Assembly: GCA_948444795.1 (NCBI GenBank) | Contig: CAOJUX010000010.1 | Coordinates: forward strand, 1 to 39,224 | Direction: 5' to 3' | DNA length: 39,224 nt | Source: an uncultured Erysipelotrichaceae bacterium | GTDB taxonomy: Bacteria > Bacillota_I > Bacilli_A > RF39 > UBA660 | Shown here: positions 23,737 to 33,321 of the stretch, piece by piece | How the letters are laid out: each line of letters opens with the position of its first letter | Position numbering within the stretch: the stretch's first letter is position 1 | The notes under the pieces: model-generated | Told to the model about the DNA's origin: nothing | Seen by the model: the letters and a program-made list of their open reading frames with translations, nothing else | The model's database searches: none | Position numbers and translations under genes: made by a program

Positions 23737-26700
23737 TGGCATTTACTAAAGAACAGCTTGAAGCAATAACTAAGAGGGGAAGAAATATAATTGTATCAGC
23801 AGGAGCTGGTTCTGGGAAAACTGCAGTATTAACTGAACGAGTTTTAACTTATTTAAAAAATGGTACATTTATAAATGAATTATTGATACTTACATTTACT
23901 AATGCTGCAGCAAAAGAAATGAAAGAAAGAATCAGGAACAAAATTCAAAAAGAATCTTTAAATGATAAAAATATAGCTAAAAATTTAGATTTACTTGATG
24001 AGGCATATATAACAACTTTTGATTCTTTTTCATTATCTATTGTTAAGAAATATCATTATTTATTAAATATTAATAAAGATATAAAAATAACTAACGCTTC
24101 AATTATTGATACTTTAAAAAGACAATTTATGGATGAGATTTTTTTGGATTTATATGATAATAAAAATGAAGATTTTTTAAACTTTATTAAAGATTTTTGC
24201 ATTAAAGATGATAAAAGTATTTTAGAATGTCTTTTGAAAATTGCTGATGCTATTAGTATTATACCTAATACAGAAGATTATCTTAATAATTATATTAGTA
24301 ATTATTTTAATGAAAGTTTTATTAATATGATTTTAGAAGATTATTTAAATATATTATTAAAAAAACAAGAAGAAATAAATCAAATCAGTTATTTACTTAG
24401 CAAAGATAATGAAGATATTAGCAATAGTTTAAATGAAATTTTAGGAATTTTTTTCTCAGCAAAAAGTATAAATGAAATTACGGATACAATTAAATTAGTA
24501 AAATTACCAGTTTTTAAAGATTTAACAGAAGAAGAAAAAGAACTTAAAAGTGATTTAGATGTAAAAATTAAAAAACTTAAAGAAACTACTTTATTATATG
24601 GTAAAAGTGATGAAATAATAAAAAATATAAAAGAGACTAAAAAATATGTTTTAGTTATTATAGAAATTATTAAAAGATATTTTAAAAAATTAGAGAAATA
24701 TAAACTTGAAAATTCAATATATGATTTTAGTTCTATTGCTAAACTTGCTATTAAGGTTTTAAAAGAAAATGAAAATATAAGAGAGAATATTAGAAATTCT
24801 TTAAAAGAAATTATGATTGATGAATATCAAGATACTAGTGATTTACAAGAAGAATTTATTAATTTGATAAGTAATAATAATGTTTATATGGTAGGAGATA
24901 TTAAGCAAAGTATATATCGTTTTCGTAATGCTAACCCTTTAATCTTTAAGAATAAATATGAAAATTTTGGTATATGTAATAATGGTTATAAAATTGATTT
25001 AGTTAAAAATTTTAGATCTAGAAAAGAAGTATTAAATAATATTAATGAAATATTTAATTTAGTTATGGATGATTATTTAGGAGGAGCAGATTATAAAAAT
25101 GCTCATCAAATGGTATTTGGGAATACTACTTACATTAATGAAGGACTAACTAATAATAATTATAACATGAATATTTTAGAATATGATTCTTGTGATAATT
25201 ATACTAATTCTGAGTTAGAAGCGTTTATTATAGCCAAAGATATAAAGAAAAAAATAGAAAGTAAATATAAAGTATTTGATAAAGATAGTAAAGTATTAAG
25301 AGATATAACTTATAGTGATTTTGTTATTTTAATGGATAGGACTGGTGATTTTTCTTTATATAAGAAAATATTTGAATATCTGAAAATTCCTTTAGAATTA
25401 TATCAAGATGAAAAATTAAATAATAATGATAATATTTTTATAATTAAAAATATTATAGATTTTATTATTTGTATTTACAATAAGGATTATGATATTTCTT
25501 TTAAATATGATTATGTAAGTATTGCACGTAGTTATTTGTTTAATTTAAGTGATCAAGAAATATTTAATGTTATTAGTAATAATGTTATATGTGATACTGA
25601 TATATATAAATTATTTGAAAATATTGCAAATAACATAAATAATAAAAGTATTAAAAGTATAATAGAAGAAATTATAAAAGCTACTAAGATGAAAGAAAAG
25701 TTAATAACTATTGGTAATCTAGATGAAAATTTAATTAATATAAATAAAATATTAGAAATTGCAGATAGTTATAATTCTATTGGATATAATATCTTTTCTT
25801 TTAATAACTTTTTAAAAAATTTAATAGATAATGAATTTGATATAAGATATAGTATTAAAAATAAAGATATTAATGCAGTTAAAATAATGACTATTCACAA
25901 ATCTAAAGGTCTTGAGTATCATATTTGTTATTATGCTGGTCTTTATAAACATTTTAATATTAATGATTTGAAATCAAGATTTTTAATAGATAATAAATAT
26001 GGAATTATTACCCCAGTATTTAATGATGGAATAAAAGATACAGTTTTAAAATATTTAATGAAAAATAAGTATAATGAAGAAGAGATATCGGAGAAAATAA
26101 GACTTTTTTATGTTGCGCTAACTAGATGTAAGGAGCAAATGATTATAATTGTTCCTAATAGTGATAAATGTAATATAGAAAGAATTAAATATAAGTCTTT
26201 TGCAGATATCTTAAATTCAATAAAAAAATATCTTATTAAATATTATAAAAAGATTGATTTATCTACTATTTCTTTATCTAAAGATTATGTATATATGGAT
26301 AAATCTTCTATATTAAATTCTGATGATTCTAAACTATTTAAGGTTGAAGAAATTAATTGTTTAAAAGAAGAAATAAAAGAGCCAGTTTTGTCTAAAAATA
26401 GTCATAAATTGATTGATAAAAATATTCGTTCTAAAATGGATTTTGGTACTAAAATTCACGAATATTTAGAGTATTTAGATTTTGAAAATCCTGATTTTAA
26501 TGATATTCCAGATAATTTTATAAGAGAAAAATTAAAAAATTTTATGAATTTGGATATTATTAAAAATAATAGAAAAGCTAAAATCTATCATGAGTATGAA
26601 TTTATTTATAGTAATGAAAATGAAATTGTTCATGGTATAATAGATTTATTGATTGAAAATGATAAAGATATATTTATAATTGATTATAAACTAAAAGATA

Positions 26701-26828
26701 CAAGCGATTTAGAGTATAAAAGACAACTTAATGGATATAGAAAATATATTAAAAGTATAAGTGATAAAAAAATATTTGTTTATCTTTATTCTATTTTAAA
26801 TGAATCGTTAGAAGAAATAGGTGAGTAA
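23736..26828 (+). CDS. addA: AddA ATP-dependent helicase/nuclease
   Basis: UvrD-like superfamily 1A helicase fused to a RecB-type nuclease; with AddB it resects double-strand ends for RecA loading. Motif Q/I: FTKEQLEAI then SAGAGSGKT (21-29). Motif Ia: LTFTNAAAKEM. Walker B: IDEYQDT (about 361). Motif III/IV: VGDIKQSIYRFR. Motif V: TIHKSKGLEY. Motif VI: FYVALTRCKEQ. The C-terminal nuclease has HGIIDLL and IIDYKLK. At 1030 residues it is compact against about 1230 in Bacillus. All motifs are intact, so function is expected. GH25 lysozyme starts 1 base after its stop. Confidence 0.95.
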   Translation: MAFTKEQLEAITKRGRNIIVSAGAGSGKTAVLTERVLTYLKNGTFINELLILTFTNAAAKEMKERIRNKIQKESLNDKNIAKNLDLLDEAYITTFDSFSLSIVKKYHYLLNINKDIKITNASIIDTLKRQFMDEIFLDLYDNKNEDFLNFIKDFCIKDDKSILECLLKIADAISIIPNTEDYLNNYISNYFNESFINMILEDYLNILLKKQEEINQISYLLSKDNEDISNSLNEILGIFFSAKSINEITDTIKLVKLPVFKDLTEEEKELKSDLDVKIKKLKETTLLYGKSDEIIKNIKETKKYVLVIIEIIKRYFKKLEKYKLENSIYDFSSIAKLAIKVLKENENIRENIRNSLKEIMIDEYQDTSDLQEEFINLISNNNVYMVGDIKQSIYRFRNANPLIFKNKYENFGICNNGYKIDLVKNFRSRKEVLNNINEIFNLVMDDYLGGADYKNAHQMVFGNTTYINEGLTNNNYNMNILEYDSCDNYTNSELEAFIIAKDIKKKIESKYKVFDKDSKVLRDITYSDFVILMDRTGDFSLYKKIFEYLKIPLELYQDEKLNNNDNIFIIKNIIDFIICIYNKDYDISFKYDYVSIARSYLFNLSDQEIFNVISNNVICDTDIYKLFENIANNINNKSIKSIIEEIIKATKMKEKLITIGNLDENLININKILEIADSYNSIGYNIFSFNNFLKNLIDNEFDIRYSIKNKDINAVKIMTIHKSKGLEYHICYYAGLYKHFNINDLKSRFLIDNKYGIITPVFNDGIKDTVLKYLMKNKYNEEEISEKIRLFYVALTRCKEQMIIIVPNSDKCNIERIKYKSFADILNSIKKYLIKYYKKIDLSTISLSKDYVYMDKSSILNSDDSKLFKVEEINCLKEEIKEPVLSKNSHKLIDKNIRSKMDFGTKIHEYLEYLDFENPDFNDIPDNFIREKLKNFMNLDIIKNNRKAKIYHEYEFIYSNENEIVHGIIDLLIENDKDIFIIDYKLKDTSDLEYKRQLNGYRKYIKSISDKKIFVYLYSILNESLEEIGE

Positions 26829-26829
26829 T

Positions 26830-28026
26830 ATGAACAATAAAAAAATTTTTATAGGTGGAAGTATTATTTTAATAGTTATCTTTGTTATAATCTTAATTGG
26901 TTATTTGCGTATTAAATTTGCTAAAATAGAAGTGGTTTTAAAAGATAATTTAAATGTAGAGTTTTTAAGTAATGCTAAAGTGTCTGATTTTATTACAAGT
27001 ATTAATGGGGAAATTTTAAATGATTATAAAATTGATACTAAAAGTTTAGGTGAAAAAAATATTAAGTTTGATTTTATTAATGATGATAAAATCAAAGCAA
27101 ATTATGAATATAAAGTAAAAGTAGTTGATAATGTGGCACCTGTGGTATGGCTTAATAATTCTTATACGATATATAAAGGTAATGATGGGGATATAGTTGA
27201 AAACATTTTGTGTGGAGATAATGAAGATAGTAATGTTAAATGTAAGTTAGAAGGAGATTACGATTATAACATAGTAGGGGACTATCCTTTAACTTTTGTG
27301 GCTGAGGATAGAAGTGGCAATGAGACAAGAAAGGATTTTATTCTTCATGTTATTGAACCATCTAAAAATAACAATAATAAAATAACACCATCAGTTACAT
27401 ATTTTAGTGATGTTTTAGTATCTTATAAAAATGAAAAAACAAAAGTTGGTATTGATGTTTCAAGATGGCAAGGAGATATTGATTTTGAGAAGCTAAAAAA
27501 TGCTGGAGTAGATTTTATAATTATTAAACTTGGTGGAACTAAAGGAACAAATGAAGAATTTTATATTGATTCTAAATTTGAAAGTAATATAAAGCAAGCT
27601 AATTCATATGGAATTCCTGTAGGTATTTATTTTTATAGTTATGCTAATAGTATAGATCATGCAAGACGTGATGCGAAGTGGCTTCTTGAGCAAATTAAAC
27701 CGTATAAGATAGATTTACCCATAGCATTTGATTGGGAAGACTGGAAAAATTTTAATGATTATAATTTAAGTTTTTTTGGCCTTACAAGTATGGCAGAGGA
27801 ATTTTTAAATACAGTGACAAATGCTGGATATGAGGGAATGCTTTATTCTTCTAAATCTTATTTAGAACAAATATGGCTTGATACTTCATATGAAAAATGG
27901 CTTGCACATTATACTTCAAAAACTAATTATGAAGGTGAATATAAATTTTGGCAGCTTTGTGATGATGGAAAAGTTGAGGGAATTGATGCTCCTGTGGATA
28001 TTGATATTATGTATTTAAATAAATAA
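26830..28026 (+). CDS. Membrane-anchored GH25 muramidase (lysozyme) with Ig-like domain
   Basis: Wall hydrolase cleaving MurNAc-GlcNAc bonds. The 398 residues are: an N-terminal membrane helix (about 6-27), an Ig-like/DUF5011-type domain (about 90-175, DNVAPVVW ... GDYPLTFVAEDRSGNET) and a GH25 catalytic domain (about 204-398). The latter has VGIDVSRWQG (D209) and the acidic FDWEDW (D301, E303). The ATG at 26830 follows AGGTGAG, so the in-frame GTG at 26821 within addA is rejected. Likely roles are wall remodelling or growth. It belongs to the addBA transcript by spacing. No lysis partner such as a holin is nearby, so it is unlikely to be a phage endolysin. Confidence 0.9.
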   Translation: MNNKKIFIGGSIILIVIFVIILIGYLRIKFAKIEVVLKDNLNVEFLSNAKVSDFITSINGEILNDYKIDTKSLGEKNIKFDFINDDKIKANYEYKVKVVDNVAPVVWLNNSYTIYKGNDGDIVENILCGDNEDSNVKCKLEGDYDYNIVGDYPLTFVAEDRSGNETRKDFILHVIEPSKNNNNKITPSVTYFSDVLVSYKNEKTKVGIDVSRWQGDIDFEKLKNAGVDFIIIKLGGTKGTNEEFYIDSKFESNIKQANSYGIPVGIYFYSYANSIDHARRDAKWLLEQIKPYKIDLPIAFDWEDWKNFNDYNLSFFGLTSMAEEFLNTVTNAGYEGMLYSSKSYLEQIWLDTSYEKWLAHYTSKTNYEGEYKFWQLCDDGKVEGIDAPVDIDIMYLNK

Positions 28027-28030
28027 AAAA

Positions 28031-28056
28031 TAACCATTAATTGGTTAATTTTTTTT
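28031..28056 (+). terminator. Terminator after the GH25 gene
   Basis: TAACCA (28031-28036), loop TTAAT, TGGTTA (28042-28047), then a run of eight T. Confidence 0.8.
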
Positions 28057-28093
28057 GCTAATTTATTCCATATTATAATTAGGTGATTTTACT

Positions 28094-28432
28094 ATGAAAA
28101 AAATAATTATAATAGGAATATTTTTAATTTGCATATCTATTAATACTTATAATGCTTTAAATAATAGAAATTGTGAAGAGGTAATTATCCCCACTTCTCT
28201 TAATTCTAAAAATTTATTAAATTATATTAAAACAAATAATTTAACTGATACTATAAGTAGAGTATGTACTATAGATTTATGTAAAACTATAAACCCAACT
28301 AATATAGATAGGGAAGTAGCTGATTTTATAGATTCTTATTATAATTATTTAAAAAATAAAAGAGAAGATATATATAACGAAGCTACTTTAAAAGGATTTA
28401 GAATAGATAAAATTATAATTACGAGATGTTAA
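28094..28432 (+). CDS. Small exported protein, unknown
   Basis: 112 residues. KKIIIIGIFLICISINTYNA at the start is a signal peptide or membrane anchor. The outside part is polar with four Cys (in NRNCEE, SRVCTIDLC and the C-terminal TRC), so disulfides are likely outside the cell. No family recognised. It follows the GH25 terminator, with a TATAAT near 28073, so it has its own promoter. Its stop codon overlaps that of the convergent radical-SAM gene by 2 bases. GGTGAT is the ribosome site. Confidence 0.65.
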   Translation: MKKIIIIGIFLICISINTYNALNNRNCEEVIIPTSLNSKNLLNYIKTNNLTDTISRVCTIDLCKTINPTNIDREVADFIDSYYNYLKNKREDIYNEATLKGFRIDKIIITRC

Positions 28433-29343
28433 ACTTTATCTCCTTGATAAATGTTTCTTTTTTTCATTTCTTTATCTATGTCATTTAAAACACAAAATTT
28501 TTTTATGAGCCATTTTGGCTCTATAAGATCATTTATATTAGGGTCTCCAGTAATTCTATGAATAACTATATTTTCATTTAAATAACGAAGCTGCTCACAA
28601 ACAATATCAATATATTCTTCTTTCGACAAAATATGAAATTTTTGTTTTTGATATATTTTTTCCAAAAGGGTTCCTTTTAAAACATATAACATATGAATTT
28701 TAATTCCATTAATTCCTAGATCATTTAAAAATTTAACAGTGTTTAGCATATCTTCTTTAGACTCATAAGGCAAGCCATTGATAATATGAACAACTATATT
28801 TATTTTTCTTTTTTTTAATTCTTCGACACAATTTATAAAATTTTTTAAAGTATGTCCTCTGTTAATAAATTTTAATGTTTCTTCTTTGCTTGATTGAAGA
28901 CCGAGTTCAATAGTTAAAAAAGTTTTTTTATTTAAATTTTCTAAATAATCATAGCATTCTTCTTTTATGGCATCACTGCGAGTTGCAATTGATAATCCTA
29001 TAACTTTATCAAGTGCTAGAATGCTTTCATATTTTTCCTTTAAATTGTTTATGCTATCAAAAGTATTAGTATTTGCTTGAAAATATCCTATATATAAGCT
29101 ATTTTTCCATTTTTTTTCTAAGATATTTTTAACTTCGTAGAACTGACTTACTAAATTGTTATTTTTATTAATATCATAATCATTACTGCCATGAAGACAA
29201 AAAATACAACCATTATTATTTTTGAAATTAGGACAACTAAAATTAGCATTTAAACTTACTTTAAATACTTTTTGTCCAAATTTAGTTCTATAAAAATCGT
29301 TAAGAGTATAATATCTTTTATTATTAATATAATTTTTTTTCAT
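28429..29343 (-). CDS. Radical SAM protein, TIGR01212/YtqA (YhcC-like) family
   Basis: A 304-residue radical-SAM enzyme. The cluster-binding motif is in ANFSCPNFKNNNGCIFC (about 33-49), a CxxxxxxxxCxxC-type spacing characteristic of the YtqA/YhcC group rather than plain CxxxCxxC. Other blocks follow the family: FQANTNTFD, IATRSDAI, ELGLQSSKEETLKFINRGHT, and HIINGLPYE. The start KRYYTLNDFYRTKFGQKVFKVSL is also typical. The substrate of this family is not established; it is related to Elp3-like folds. Monocistronic on the minus strand, facing the upstream cluster, with a promoter in the gap to GH31. Radical-SAM activity is confident; the reaction is unknown. Confidence 0.88.
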   Translation of the reverse strand: MKKNYINNKRYYTLNDFYRTKFGQKVFKVSLNANFSCPNFKNNNGCIFCLHGSNDYDINKNNNLVSQFYEVKNILEKKWKNSLYIGYFQANTNTFDSINNLKEKYESILALDKVIGLSIATRSDAIKEECYDYLENLNKKTFLTIELGLQSSKEETLKFINRGHTLKNFINCVEELKKRKINIVVHIINGLPYESKEDMLNTVKFLNDLGINGIKIHMLYVLKGTLLEKIYQKQKFHILSKEEYIDIVCEQLRYLNENIVIHRITGDPNINDLIEPKWLIKKFCVLNDIDKEMKKRNIYQGDKV

Positions 29344-29383
29344 AATTTATCACTTTTTAATTATATCAAAATGTTTTATTGTT

Positions 29384-29413
29384 TTGTTATTTTCTTTGTG
29401 ATAAAATTATTAT
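29384..29413 (+). promoter_or_regulatory. Promoter of the GH31 gene
   Basis: TTGTTA (29384-29389), 18-bp spacer, TATTAT (29408-29413). Confidence 0.5.
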
Positions 29414-29433
29414 AGTAAAAGGGCGTGAAAAAA

Positions 29434-31827
29434 GTGAATGATAAAATAGAGGATCATTTTAAACAAAAAAATGAAAATGGTATGGCTTTATCTAGTACTA
29501 TTTTTCAGGGTGAAAATTATCGTATTACAATATTAAGTGAAAGACTTATAAGGCTTGAGTATAGTGATACTAAAGAATTTTATGATGGCTTAACTGAAAG
29601 AGTTATTAATAGAAAGTTTAAAGAGCCAGTTTTTAGTGTACAAGAAGACAACAAATTTTTAGAAATTACTACAAAATATTTTAAATTATCTTATTTAAAA
29701 AATAAACCTTTTATTAGAAGTAAAGTTGCACCCGATGCTAACTTAAAGGTCACTTTAGAAGGAACTGATAAAATTTGGTATTTTAATCATCCAGAGGCTA
29801 GGAATTTTAAAGGCTCTAAAATTAGTATTGAAGAAAAGCAAGGTGAAAAAGGTCTTTATTCAACTGATGGATTTGTTTCAATAGATGATTCACGTTCTCT
29901 TTTAATAACTGAAGATGGTGCCCTTTTAAAACCTTCTTCTAAAAGAATAGATACTTATTTATTTATGTATAAAAGAGATTTTGGATTATGTTTAAAAGAT
30001 TACTTTATTCTTACTGGCAATCCAGCTTTAATACCACGCTATGCTTTAGGTATTTGGTGGAATAAGGATGAAATATATACTTTTGATGATACTAAAAAAG
30101 TTTTATCTAATTTTGCAAAAAATAAAATCCCTATGTCAGTATTTTTACTTGGTAATAATTGGCACGAAAAAACGGAACTTCCGAAAACTGGATTTTCTTT
30201 TAATGAATCTTTATTTTCAAATCCTAAGGATTTTACTAATTACATGCATGAGAGAGGTGTAAGGATAGGAATTTCTATAGATCCGATAAATGGTATAAGT
30301 AAAAATGAAAAAAATTATTTAAATTTTAAAAATGAACTTGGAATGGCTGAAGATAAAAATATTCCCTTTAATGCTTTTAATTCTAATTTTATTAATGCTT
30401 ATTTTCATAATTTTATAAATCCTTTAACTAATTATGGCGTTGATTTTTTTTGGATTGATTATTATCAAAAAAATGATTTGTATACTTTACAAGCATTAAA
30501 TTATTATCATTTTAATGATTATAAAAAATATTCAATGCAAAGAGGAATGATTTTATCAAGATCTGGTTTAGTAGCTCCTCATAGATATCCTGTTCATTAT
30601 TCAGGAAGAACAGTAGTATCATGGGATACTTTAAGAGAACTTCCTTCATTTAATTCCTCAGCCTCTAACATTGGCATTTCTTGGTGGAGTCATGATGTTG
30701 GTGGATATAAAGATGGGATTGAAGATAAGGAACTTTATGTAAGAAGTGTGGAACTTGCAACATTTTCACCAATTTTTAGATTTAGTGCAAAGCATGGTCA
30801 TTATTATAAAAGAGAACCTTGGAGATGGGATATTGAAACATTAAGTATTGTTAGAGACTACTGTAATTTGAGGCACCGTTTAATACCATATCTTTATGCA
30901 GAAGCATATAATTACTATAAAACAGGTCTTCCTATTGTTCAACCTTTATATTATCAAAATCCGGAAATATATGATGAGCCAATGTTTAAAAACGAATATT
31001 ATTTTGGCAAAGAATTATTTATAGCACCTATAACAGTAAAAAAAGATTTAATTATGAATCGGGCAATAGAAAAAATTTTTTTGCCGAATGGCATTTGGTA
31101 TGATTTTAAAACTGGTAAAAAGTTTATTGGAAATAAAAGATATGTAACTTTTTATAAAGATGAAGATTTTCCTGTATTTGCTAGAGCTGGTTCAATAATT
31201 CCTTTAGCTGATTTAGAAGAAAATATAAATGTCACAAATTCTCCTAAAAGTATGGAAATACATGTTTTTCCAGGAAAAAGTAATAGCTTTAAATTATATG
31301 AAGATGATGGATATTCCTCACTTTTTGAAGCTGGTTATTATTTAATGTCTAATATTGATTATAATTATTTAGAAAATAATTATACTTTGATTATTCGGGC
31401 AGTAGAAGGTAAAACTGGTATTGTTCCTGATATGAGAAATTATAAAATAAGATTTAGAAATACAAGAGCAAGCGAAGATGTAATTACTTATATTAATAAA
31501 GATGTAGTTGTTACTAATAACTATGTAGATGAAAATGATTTTATTGTAGAAGTAAAAAATGTTCCAACAACAAGTCAACTTACAATAAATTGTAAGGGTA
31601 AAGATATTGAAATTGATGCCGTACGTATTATAAATGAAGATATTGATTCTATTATAAGTGATTTACAAATAGAGACTAAATTAAAAGAAAAGATTTCTAA
31701 TGTGTTATTTAGTAATTTACCAATTAAAAAGAAACGTATAGAAGTTAGAAAACTTAAAAGAGATGGTTTAAAAAGTATATTTGTTAGAATGTTTTTAAGA
31801 TTGCTGGAATATATAGAAGATTTTTAA
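29434..31827 (+). CDS. Glycoside hydrolase family 31 (alpha-glucosidase-like)
   Basis: A 797-residue cytoplasmic GH31 enzyme: an N-terminal beta domain (about 1-190), the catalytic barrel from about 200, and C-terminal beta domains. The nucleophile region is GVDFFWIDYY, with Asp where family members have WxDMNE; the loss of that last Glu is worth noting. The acid/base Asp is in SGRTVVSWDTL. GGISWWSHDVGGY-like WWSHDVGGY and FSPIFRFSAKHG also mark the family. Substrates in GH31 range over alpha-glucosides, xylosides and galactosides and cannot be told here. A Lys-rich C-terminal helix (about last 60) is extra. Start: GTG 29434; GTG 29425 overlaps the ribosome site AAGGGCGTGA. A single-gene unit without transport genes. 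Confidence 0.85.
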   Translation: MNDKIEDHFKQKNENGMALSSTIFQGENYRITILSERLIRLEYSDTKEFYDGLTERVINRKFKEPVFSVQEDNKFLEITTKYFKLSYLKNKPFIRSKVAPDANLKVTLEGTDKIWYFNHPEARNFKGSKISIEEKQGEKGLYSTDGFVSIDDSRSLLITEDGALLKPSSKRIDTYLFMYKRDFGLCLKDYFILTGNPALIPRYALGIWWNKDEIYTFDDTKKVLSNFAKNKIPMSVFLLGNNWHEKTELPKTGFSFNESLFSNPKDFTNYMHERGVRIGISIDPINGISKNEKNYLNFKNELGMAEDKNIPFNAFNSNFINAYFHNFINPLTNYGVDFFWIDYYQKNDLYTLQALNYYHFNDYKKYSMQRGMILSRSGLVAPHRYPVHYSGRTVVSWDTLRELPSFNSSASNIGISWWSHDVGGYKDGIEDKELYVRSVELATFSPIFRFSAKHGHYYKREPWRWDIETLSIVRDYCNLRHRLIPYLYAEAYNYYKTGLPIVQPLYYQNPEIYDEPMFKNEYYFGKELFIAPITVKKDLIMNRAIEKIFLPNGIWYDFKTGKKFIGNKRYVTFYKDEDFPVFARAGSIIPLADLEENINVTNSPKSMEIHVFPGKSNSFKLYEDDGYSSLFEAGYYLMSNIDYNYLENNYTLIIRAVEGKTGIVPDMRNYKIRFRNTRASEDVITYINKDVVVTNNYVDENDFIVEVKNVPTTSQLTINCKGKDIEIDAVRIINEDIDSIISDLQIETKLKEKISNVLFSNLPIKKKRIEVRKLKRDGLKSIFVRMFLRLLEYIEDF

Positions 31828-31873
31828 TAACAAACTAAGACAAATATAAAAGTAAAGAAAATGAAGATTTAGA

Positions 31874-31907
31874 AAGAAAAGTACCTTTATAAGGGTTGCT
31901 TTTTGTT
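31874..31907 (+). terminator. Probable terminator after the GH31 gene
   Basis: An imperfect stem AAAAG...CC / GG...CTTTT near 31874-31903, followed by a T-rich tail. The sufC ribosome site follows about 25 nt later. Confidence 0.4.
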
Positions 31908-31940
31908 TTTATAAATTATAAAATAATTTTGGTGATTATT

Positions 31941-32696
31941 ATGCTTAAAATTAATAATTTAAAAGTTAAGGTTGATAATAAAATTATTTTAGATAATTTT
32001 AATATGGAAATAGAGACTGGTAAAGTATATGCTTTAATGGGGAAAAACGGTGCTGGTAAATCTACAATATCAAAAATAATAATGAGAGATAAAAAATATA
32101 ATATTGTAAGGGGCTCTATTACATATGGAGATATCGATTTGTTAAAACTTAATACAACAGATGTTGCTAGACTTGGCTTTTTTATGATTAGCCAAAATCC
32201 TATTGAAATAGCTGGTGTTAGTAATGCTGAAGTTCTAAGAGCTAGTCTTACAGATTTAGGACGACCTGTGAAAAATATTTTAAAATTTAATCAAGAACTT
32301 GTAGAGTTATGCAATAAATTAAATATACCTAAAGAATTTATTCACAGGGATATAAATTTTAATATGAGTGGAGGAGAAAAAAAGAAAAATGAGCTTTTAC
32401 ATTTATTAGTTATAAAACCAAAATTTATTATTTTAGATGAAATAGATTCAGGATTAGATGTTGATAGTTTAAAATTAGTAGCTGGTATAATAAAAGAATA
32501 TTATGAAGAGTATAAACCTACTATTTTAATTATTACTCATCAAGAAAACCTTTTAAAAATATTAAAACCTGATATTGTTAATATACTTGAAAATGGTGTT
32601 ATTACTTTAAGTGGAGATTATGCTTTAGCAGAAAATATATTTAAAAATGGTTTTCAAGGGGCACATATTATAACAGGAAGTGATAAAAGTGAATAA
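31941..32696 (+). CDS. sufC: SUF Fe-S assembly ATPase SufC
   Basis: ABC-type ATPase energising the SufBCD scaffold that builds iron-sulfur clusters in the cytoplasm. 251 residues: Walker A GKNGAGKST (34-42), Q-loop MISQNP, signature MSGGEKKKNE, Walker B FIILDEIDSGLD and the H-loop TH. It has the SufC-specific DEIDSGLD rather than general transporter phrases. Start: ATG 31941 after GGTGAT; the longer frame from 31896 lies in the terminator region. First of a tightly overlapped sufC-sufD-sufS-sufU operon (overlaps of 8, 8 and 1 nt). Confidence 0.94.
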   Translation: MLKINNLKVKVDNKIILDNFNMEIETGKVYALMGKNGAGKSTISKIIMRDKKYNIVRGSITYGDIDLLKLNTTDVARLGFFMISQNPIEIAGVSNAEVLRASLTDLGRPVKNILKFNQELVELCNKLNIPKEFIHRDINFNMSGGEKKKNELLHLLVIKPKFIILDEIDSGLDVDSLKLVAGIIKEYYEEYKPTILIITHQENLLKILKPDIVNILENGVITLSGDYALAENIFKNGFQGAHIITGSDKSE

Positions 32697-33321
32697 TATA
32701 CTATTAAATAATAGTAATAGTTCTTATGATTTTAATAGTAAAAGTGTTACTATTAATGTTTTGGGAAATTCTAAAGCAATAGTTAAAAGTATACCAAAAG
32801 ATTTTTCTTTAGAAATAAATGCTAATAAGAGTTCTAATATAGTGATTGAATTAAATTTAACTCTTGATAATAATAATTTAAATATAATAATAAATGATTT
32901 AGATAATGTTCATTTAGATTTAAATATGGCAGTTAAATATAAAAATAATAATATAGTTAATTTAATTAGTAATATAAAAGGTAATAATAATAGTATAAAT
33001 ATAAAAGTAAGATGTGTGGAGGATAATGGGGCTTTAAATATTTTAGCTGAAGGAAGGGTAAATAAAAACACATCAAATAATTATTATAATGAAGATATTA
33101 AAGCTATAGTAGAAAATAATAATAGTATAGTAATAAAGCCTAATTTATGTGTTTCATCTTTTGTATCTGCTTTTCATAATGCAACTATCAGTAATATTAA
33201 TAAAGATGAGTTATTTTATTTAGAAAGTTTAGGGATGAACAAGGATACAGGAATTAATTTAATTAAAGAGGGATTTTTAAAAGGAATACTTACAGTAAGA
33301 GAGGGGGATTTTAATGCATAG
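32689..33321 (+). CDS. Short SufD/SufB-like scaffold protein
   Basis: At 210 residues it is half the length of SufD (about 430). The Asn/Ile-rich beta-helix core (about 20-150) and the C-terminal signature are recognisable: VSAFHNATISNINKDELFYLESLGM (about 158-182) matches the SufD/SufB end phrase (SHGATVG...E-x-LFYLxSRGL). The conserved His there is kept, while the Cys used by SufB is not apparent. The N-terminal helical half is absent. Start: GTG 32689 after AGGAAGTG. It overlaps sufC and sufS by 8 nt. With no sufB nearby, this is probably the only scaffold beta-helix in the operon. Confidence 0.8.
   Translation: MNNILLNNSNSSYDFNSKSVTINVLGNSKAIVKSIPKDFSLEINANKSSNIVIELNLTLDNNNLNIIINDLDNVHLDLNMAVKYKNNNIVNLISNIKGNNNSINIKVRCVEDNGALNILAEGRVNKNTSNNYYNEDIKAIVENNNSIVIKPNLCVSSFVSAFHNATISNINKDELFYLESLGMNKDTGINLIKEGFLKGILTVREGDFNA

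Noticed and set aside
30068-30262. 64-codon plus-strand frame inside the GH31 gene
   Set aside because: Out of frame within a conserved catalytic region, with no supporting signals.
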